From the NCBI GenBank assembly GCA_031278315.1, contig JAITKS010000196.1:1-8632 (forward strand): a stretch of 8,632 nucleotides of DNA. Reading direction: 5' to 3'. Made by a program: the position numbers and the translations under genes. This document shows positions 5,931 to 8,632 of this stretch, in pieces. Numbering within the stretch: the stretch's first letter is position 1; the number at the start of each line of letters is the position of its first letter. Under the pieces are notes generated by a model, which ran no database searches, had not been told where the DNA came from, and saw nothing but the letters and a program-made list of their open reading frames with translations. The stretch is from Planctomycetaceae bacterium (GTDB lineage Bacteria > Planctomycetota > Planctomycetia > Pirellulales > Thermoguttaceae).

Positions 5931-6142
5931 ACAAGATCAGTTCTCAATTAAAAGAAATAAAGGATAAAAAAGATATCAAAGAAATATCTGACAAGAAGTC
6001 TTACGAACAATATCAAGAATGGACAGACGAGTTCAACAGACTTGTCGAACTTGGCATAATACGTCAACGCGGATTTCAATTACGTTCCATTTCTGATACT
6101 CCCTTACAAACGCCGCATTTTAATAAAGGTATCACAAGATAA
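5927..6142 (+). CDS. Small charged protein, putative partner of the SDH-type peptidase
   Basis: This 71-residue product has no family that I recognise. Its start overlaps the peptidase stop (ATGA) and is preceded by GAGGA, so it is very likely translated and needed in fixed ratio with the peptidase. The N-terminal part (about 1-35) is lysine/glutamate-rich and predicted helical. It is followed by the compact segment EWTDEFNRLVELGIIRQRGFQLRSI (split here as EWTDEFNRLVEL and GIIRQRGFQLRSI), which could be a helix-turn-strand or adaptor-like unit. The tail is Thr/Pro-rich. There is no signal peptide or membrane segment. It might act as an adaptor, inhibitor or regulator of the peptidase; this rests only on gene coupling. 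Confidence 0.75.
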   Translation: MNKISSQLKEIKDKKDIKEISDKKSYEQYQEWTDEFNRLVELGIIRQRGFQLRSISDTPLQTPHFNKGITR

Positions 6143-6194
6143 CGCTCTCTATTATAACAACCGCTCTGGGAACAGCAGAAAAAATTTGGTTCTT

Positions 6195-6325
6195 TTGTAA
6201 TATCAGTAAAGTTTTTCAAAGGTTTTAAATTTATTTTTTAAAACACGAAACACACGAAAGTTTTTTTAGATAATTTTCGTGTATTTCGTGAACTCAAAAA
6301 ACAAATATTCTACTGATGAATTACA
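6195..6325. mobile_element. Second MITE-like element, enclosing a CACGAAA palindrome
   Basis: The left end TTGTAATATCAGTAAA (6195-6210) and right end TTCTACTGATGAATTACA (6308-6325) are inverted variants of the same end motif as at 2796-3006. Inside are 17 bases shared with 4765-4781 and a long CACGAAA/TTTCGTG inverted repeat. The right edge shares 19 exact bases with 2428-2446. The element ends seven bases before the stop of the TPR gene. No target duplication was evident. Mobility is an inference from structure. Confidence 0.45.
6244..6290. terminator. Possible bidirectional terminator hairpin between convergent genes
   Basis: CACGAAACACACGAAA (6244-6259) pairs with TTTCGTGTATTTCGTG (6275-6290) at 15 of 16 positions around a 15-nt loop. 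It is the only strong hairpin between the plus-strand cassette and the minus-strand TPR gene. On the minus strand it is followed by a short TTTT; on the plus strand no T-run follows. It could therefore stop transcription, but it may equally be just the core of the repeat element. Direct CACGAAA-type words are widespread in intergenic repeats. Confidence 0.4.
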
Positions 6326-6332
6326 TTTTATT

Positions 6333-7802
6333 TTATAAGGTGTCGATTTGTTTTTTTAATTCGCCGTAAACTTCTGTAATTTCTTTCAGATTTTCTTCAC
6401 CGAAGGTAGGTTTAATTGTCTCAATGATACGATAACCATTTTCGTAATCTTTAAGGGCGTCATTTTTATTCCCGATAGCTCTTAAAATATTTGCACGGTT
6501 TGCATAGAACGACGTTAATTGAAGTTGGAAGTCTTCTTTTTCTTCTTCGTCTAAACCGAAATCGGTGTTTTGTATTTTATCTGCGATTTCTATACATTCA
6601 TTTGCATCTTTAATTGCCTTATCGAAATCACCTGTTTTTGCAAAGCAAACAGAGCGGTTTTCCAAAACGGATGCGAAATGTTGTAACAATACCGGTTCTT
6701 CAATTTGTGCGAAATCGCTGAAATCGTTTATTGCCCGTTCAAAAGTTTTTATTGCATCTGTTAAATTATCTATATCAAGTAATATAGAACCTTCAGTTGT
6801 GATTGCATTGAATAGATCGATACGGCTGTCAAGTTGCGGGTCTAATAGAACTATACGTTCAAGTATTTCAATTCCGCGTCCTACATCAATTAGGATTTCG
6901 CCGATTTTATTTTTCATTTCTGTATCTGAATCGAATTCATAGTCTCTGTAAGATTCATAAGTAGCTATACATCGATCTATCAGAACATTTGCTAATTCTT
7001 TTTCGTGTTCCATTTGTCCGATATCGATCAATTCGACCAATAATCTCATTGCGCGGTTATAAGCGTCAACGACTTTTTCCAGCGGTTCACCCATATCACG
7101 AAAAAGTGTTCCCAGAGCGATACTTACTTTTGCCATGAAATATCTTGTATCGAGATCGCTTATTTTTTCAACAGCACGAAAAGCAAGGAAAGATTCATCG
7201 AAGTCGGTTTTTGCTTTAATGAGATCGCCTTTTTCGTGGTAGATAGTTCCGCGATTGAGTTGAATTCCGGCAATATCGTATTTTGCTTCGCCGTCGCCGG
7301 AGTCATCAAGCGGTTTGAGTGTTGCGAATGCTGCACTATAAGAATCGACAGCGGGATCGAGTTCGTCGTAATCGTTGTATATGACTGCGCGTTGCAAGTA
7401 AACGTTACCTAGTTTACGTCTGATTTCGTTTTCTTCGCCTTGTGCGAGAGTATTTTTTAACGTTTTTTCGGCGCGGCTGTTCAACATAATAATAGTATCA
7501 AGTTGTTCACCTTCGTCGTATGCGATATTAGCGAGTTCGGTGTATATTTCGGCTAGTTCTTCGCTTTGTTCGATTGTGCGTGCTGTCATACTTTCTAATT
7601 CGGCGGCACGTTTTTTCAGTGGTTCAATATCTCGCGGTTCGTTATTATTGTTACTGTCTGCACAATTTGAGCATGAGCAGCCGCCTGACGTTCCAGCAAC
7701 AACCGCTCCGACAGCAGGCAAAACCGCCAAGCCCGAATATGTTAAAATTGTTGTTATCTCTTGTGAACAGATATAGGAAAATATTTCTAAAACAATGGAC
7801 AT
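6333..7802 (-). CDS. Membrane-anchored tetratricopeptide (TPR) repeat protein
   Basis: Predicted protein of 489 residues. An N-terminal hydrophobic segment (about 17-37, ending LAVLPAVGAVVAG) is followed at once by a Cys cluster GCSCSNC (Cys42, 44, 47) and a short Asn run. After a helical linker come at least six TPR-like helical hairpins, near 132-162, 177-209, 225-256, 328-361, 373-406 and 431-463. Typical cores are LNRGTIYHEKGDLIKAKTDF and NRANILRAIGNKNDALKDYE. TPRs scaffold protein contacts, so this is probably an envelope assembly factor, but the partner is unknown. The start at 7802 is chosen over the longer frame (to 7913) because GGAG lies seven bases upstream and the membrane segment becomes N-terminal. 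The SGGC context is a poor lipobox, so anchoring by the helix is likelier than lipidation. Confidence 0.82.
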   Translation of the reverse strand: MSIVLEIFSYICSQEITTILTYSGLAVLPAVGAVVAGTSGGCSCSNCADSNNNNEPRDIEPLKKRAAELESMTARTIEQSEELAEIYTELANIAYDEGEQLDTIIMLNSRAEKTLKNTLAQGEENEIRRKLGNVYLQRAVIYNDYDELDPAVDSYSAAFATLKPLDDSGDGEAKYDIAGIQLNRGTIYHEKGDLIKAKTDFDESFLAFRAVEKISDLDTRYFMAKVSIALGTLFRDMGEPLEKVVDAYNRAMRLLVELIDIGQMEHEKELANVLIDRCIATYESYRDYEFDSDTEMKNKIGEILIDVGRGIEILERIVLLDPQLDSRIDLFNAITTEGSILLDIDNLTDAIKTFERAINDFSDFAQIEEPVLLQHFASVLENRSVCFAKTGDFDKAIKDANECIEIADKIQNTDFGLDEEEKEDFQLQLTSFYANRANILRAIGNKNDALKDYENGYRIIETIKPTFGEENLKEITEVYGELKKQIDTL

Positions 7803-7809
7803 TTTTTTA

Positions 7810-7813
7810 CTCC
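7810..7813 (-). promoter_or_regulatory. Shine-Dalgarno site of the TPR gene
   Basis: The minus strand reads TTGGAGTAAAAAAATG, with GGAG seven bases before the ATG at 7802. This decides the start and makes the 37 upstream codons of the longer frame non-coding leader. Confidence 0.7.
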
Positions 7814-7950
7814 AATAAATGGTAAAACCTCTATATGTTGCTCGCACGGTAAGATTCAGCTGCTCATATCTGCTTGACTCAATTGTAAGCAAAATGATAA
7901 TAACCGAAATCAATTGTGTGAACAGTTAAAACAACCGGAGACCGGCAACA

Positions 7951-8074
7951 ATACGTATCGTACTATGAATTTCAATGACGTAAAAACATAAAAGCTATTC
8001 ATTACAAAGCCCCTTTCTAATCGGATTATAGTAAGCAGGCAATCAAATTGAAAATTCAAGTAAGAGTAGTTTAA
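7951..8074 (+). repeat. Direct repeat, copy 1
   Basis: It aligns along its length with 8236-8350. Shared blocks in the same order are ATACG, ACTATGAATTTC, AAAAGCTA-TCATTA, an (A)GTAAGCA(G/A)GC-AATCAA block, and AATTCAAGTAAGAGTA(G/A)TTTAA. The copies differ by several short indels and substitutions, so the duplication is old or the shared blocks are constrained. There is no consistent open frame. It could be a duplicated regulatory region, a non-coding RNA pair or a remnant of a repeat family. Confidence 0.6.
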
Positions 8075-8190
8075 TACTTCTTAAATCAAACAAAATTCGT
8101 TGAATTTTTTCAATCTACTGACAAAAGGAATTTGGTTAATGTTTAATTAAATCGGCGGCTCTTGAAATGTGTCAATTACTATATTTTATA

Positions 8191-8220
8191 TTTACTTTTT
8201 GAAAAGCGGACGAAAGTAAA
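8191..8220. repeat. 8-bp inverted repeat between the duplicated copies
   Basis: TTTACTTT (8191-8198) and AAAGTAAA (8213-8220) are exact reverse complements around a 14-nt loop that includes AAAGCGGACG. It lies 16 bases before copy 2 of the direct repeat. It may be a weak terminator or operator; chance cannot be excluded. Confidence 0.3.
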
Positions 8221-8235
8221 TCAAAAAATAATTTT

Positions 8236-8350
8236 ATACGAATCATTCATACTATGAATTTCTGTAATGCAAAAGCTAATCATTAAAAGTCCGTTTCCAG
8301 ATTTATGTAAGCAAGCGAATCAACCGGCAATTCAAGTAAGAGTAATTTAA
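8236..8350 (+). repeat. Direct repeat, copy 2
   Basis: Second copy of the sequence at 7951-8074; copy starts are 285 bp apart. Conservation is best at its two edges, ACTATGAATTTC and CAATTCAAGTAAGAGTAATTTAA. It ends 26 bp before the possible small ORF at 8377, so it may carry that ORF's upstream control region, whereas copy 1 has no comparable downstream ORF. Confidence 0.6.
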
Positions 8351-8376
8351 AACCAAATCGAGGGGGCATTATAATC

Positions 8377-8490
8377 ATGTTCGTTGACATTACAAGCATG
8401 GGGGATTACAAGCATGAGGAAAGGGCAGCAAAAAATTTCGGACTATATACTAGATTGTACAATTCTCTAAATATACTTTTCACACTTTAA
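8377..8490 (+). CDS. Possible small ORF, 37 residues
   Basis: An ATG at 8377 opens 37 codons ending in TAA (8488-8490), starting MFVDITSMGDYKHEERAAK. It is preceded by GAGGGGG (8360-8366) ten bases upstream, which would be an acceptable SD. The product is not recognised; it is charged in the middle and ends in a short hydrophobic stretch (YNSLNILFTL). Against it, a perfect TATAAT (8370-8375) abuts the ATG, so if that were a -10 box the start would not be in the transcript. The ORF also contains a short tandem repeat (8389-8416). It may be a genuine small protein or a chance frame. Confidence 0.3.
   Translation: MFVDITSMGDYKHEERAAKNFGLYTRLYNSLNILFTL
8389..8416 (+). repeat. Short tandem repeat ATTACAAGCATG
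   Basis: ATTACAAGCATG occurs exactly at 8389-8400 and 8405-8416, period 16, each followed by GGGG or AGGA. Both fall in the possible small ORF but in different frames, so the repeat is not a peptide repeat. This suggests a DNA-level origin. Confidence 0.6.
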
Positions 8491-8632
8491 ATTTCGGTAT
8501 TCGTTTTAAACTAAAATTGCCCTTGCATGGTGAATACATAGACAATTTTTTGACTCAAAAACAAGTTGTATTTATTAAAAAATATTGCAACGTTTATTGA
8601 CAATATTTTCAATTAAAAAAATAAAAAACGAA
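8491..8632. other. Right-edge AT-rich sequence without recognised gene
   Basis: No coding frame, hairpin or RNA gene was recognised. A TTGACA hexamer stands at 8597-8602, but the bases 17 further on (AATAAA) make only a weak -10. It might be a promoter for a gene beyond the window. Confidence 0.4.

Larger units (their letters stand above)
7803..8376. other. 574-bp intergenic region upstream of the TPR gene
   Basis: No gene was recognised. It holds two diverged copies of a 115-124 bp sequence and, between them, an 8-bp inverted repeat (8191-8220). No confident minus-strand promoter for the TPR gene was found. Confidence 0.5.

Noticed and set aside
7803..7913. N-terminal extension of the TPR frame to the ATG at 7913
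   Set aside because: GGAG seven bases before the ATG at 7802 gives a clear start; the extension has no SD of its own.

Overview
The window is AT-rich with long, repeat-laden gaps between genes. It suggests a low-GC member of the Planctomycetes or a related PVC lineage. The pointers are a membrane-anchored Hanks-type Ser/Thr kinase of the style common there, an OmpA-like lipoprotein with a very long Pro/Ser/Thr linker, a membrane-anchored TPR protein, and loose gene packing. This placement is an inference from protein style, not proof. Several genes have clear Shine-Dalgarno sites (GAGG, GGAG or AAGGAG), so start choice can be argued from sequence.

Layout, left to right. Positions 1-71 hold a palindromic intergenic repeat. 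Minus strand: rbfA (132-539, ribosome maturation), with an OmpA/Pal-type lipoprotein gene upstream of it (650-1987). A strong inverted repeat covers the lipoprotein start codon. A gap of about 950 bp (2099-3048) follows, with several repeat families. Plus strand: a receptor-like Ser/Thr protein kinase (3049-4566), then a 500-bp gap with repeats and a run of small perfect hairpins. These hairpins lie just upstream of a two-gene cassette: a cytosolic ClpP-fold serine peptidase of the SDH_sah type (5067-5930), overlapped by four bases by a 71-residue charged protein (5927-6142). After a 190-bp repeat-filled convergent gap comes a minus-strand TPR protein with an N-terminal membrane segment and a Cys cluster (6333-7802). 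The right end (7803-8632) holds a diverged direct duplication of about 115-124 bp, a possible 37-codon ORF, and otherwise nothing recognisable.

The genes do not form one pathway. RbfA is housekeeping. The lipoprotein, the kinase and the TPR protein each look like cell-envelope proteins. The peptidase plus small partner is the clearest accessory module: coupled translation, a structured upstream region, and similar AT-rich repeats in the same orientation on both sides.

The most distinctive non-coding signal is a short end motif close to TGTAATATATCAGYGRAA. I count at least seven copies in three gaps and in both orientations. In two places it faces inward and encloses different palindromic cargo, as a non-autonomous mobile element (MITE-like) would. 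No transposase, CRISPR array, tRNA or rRNA was seen.
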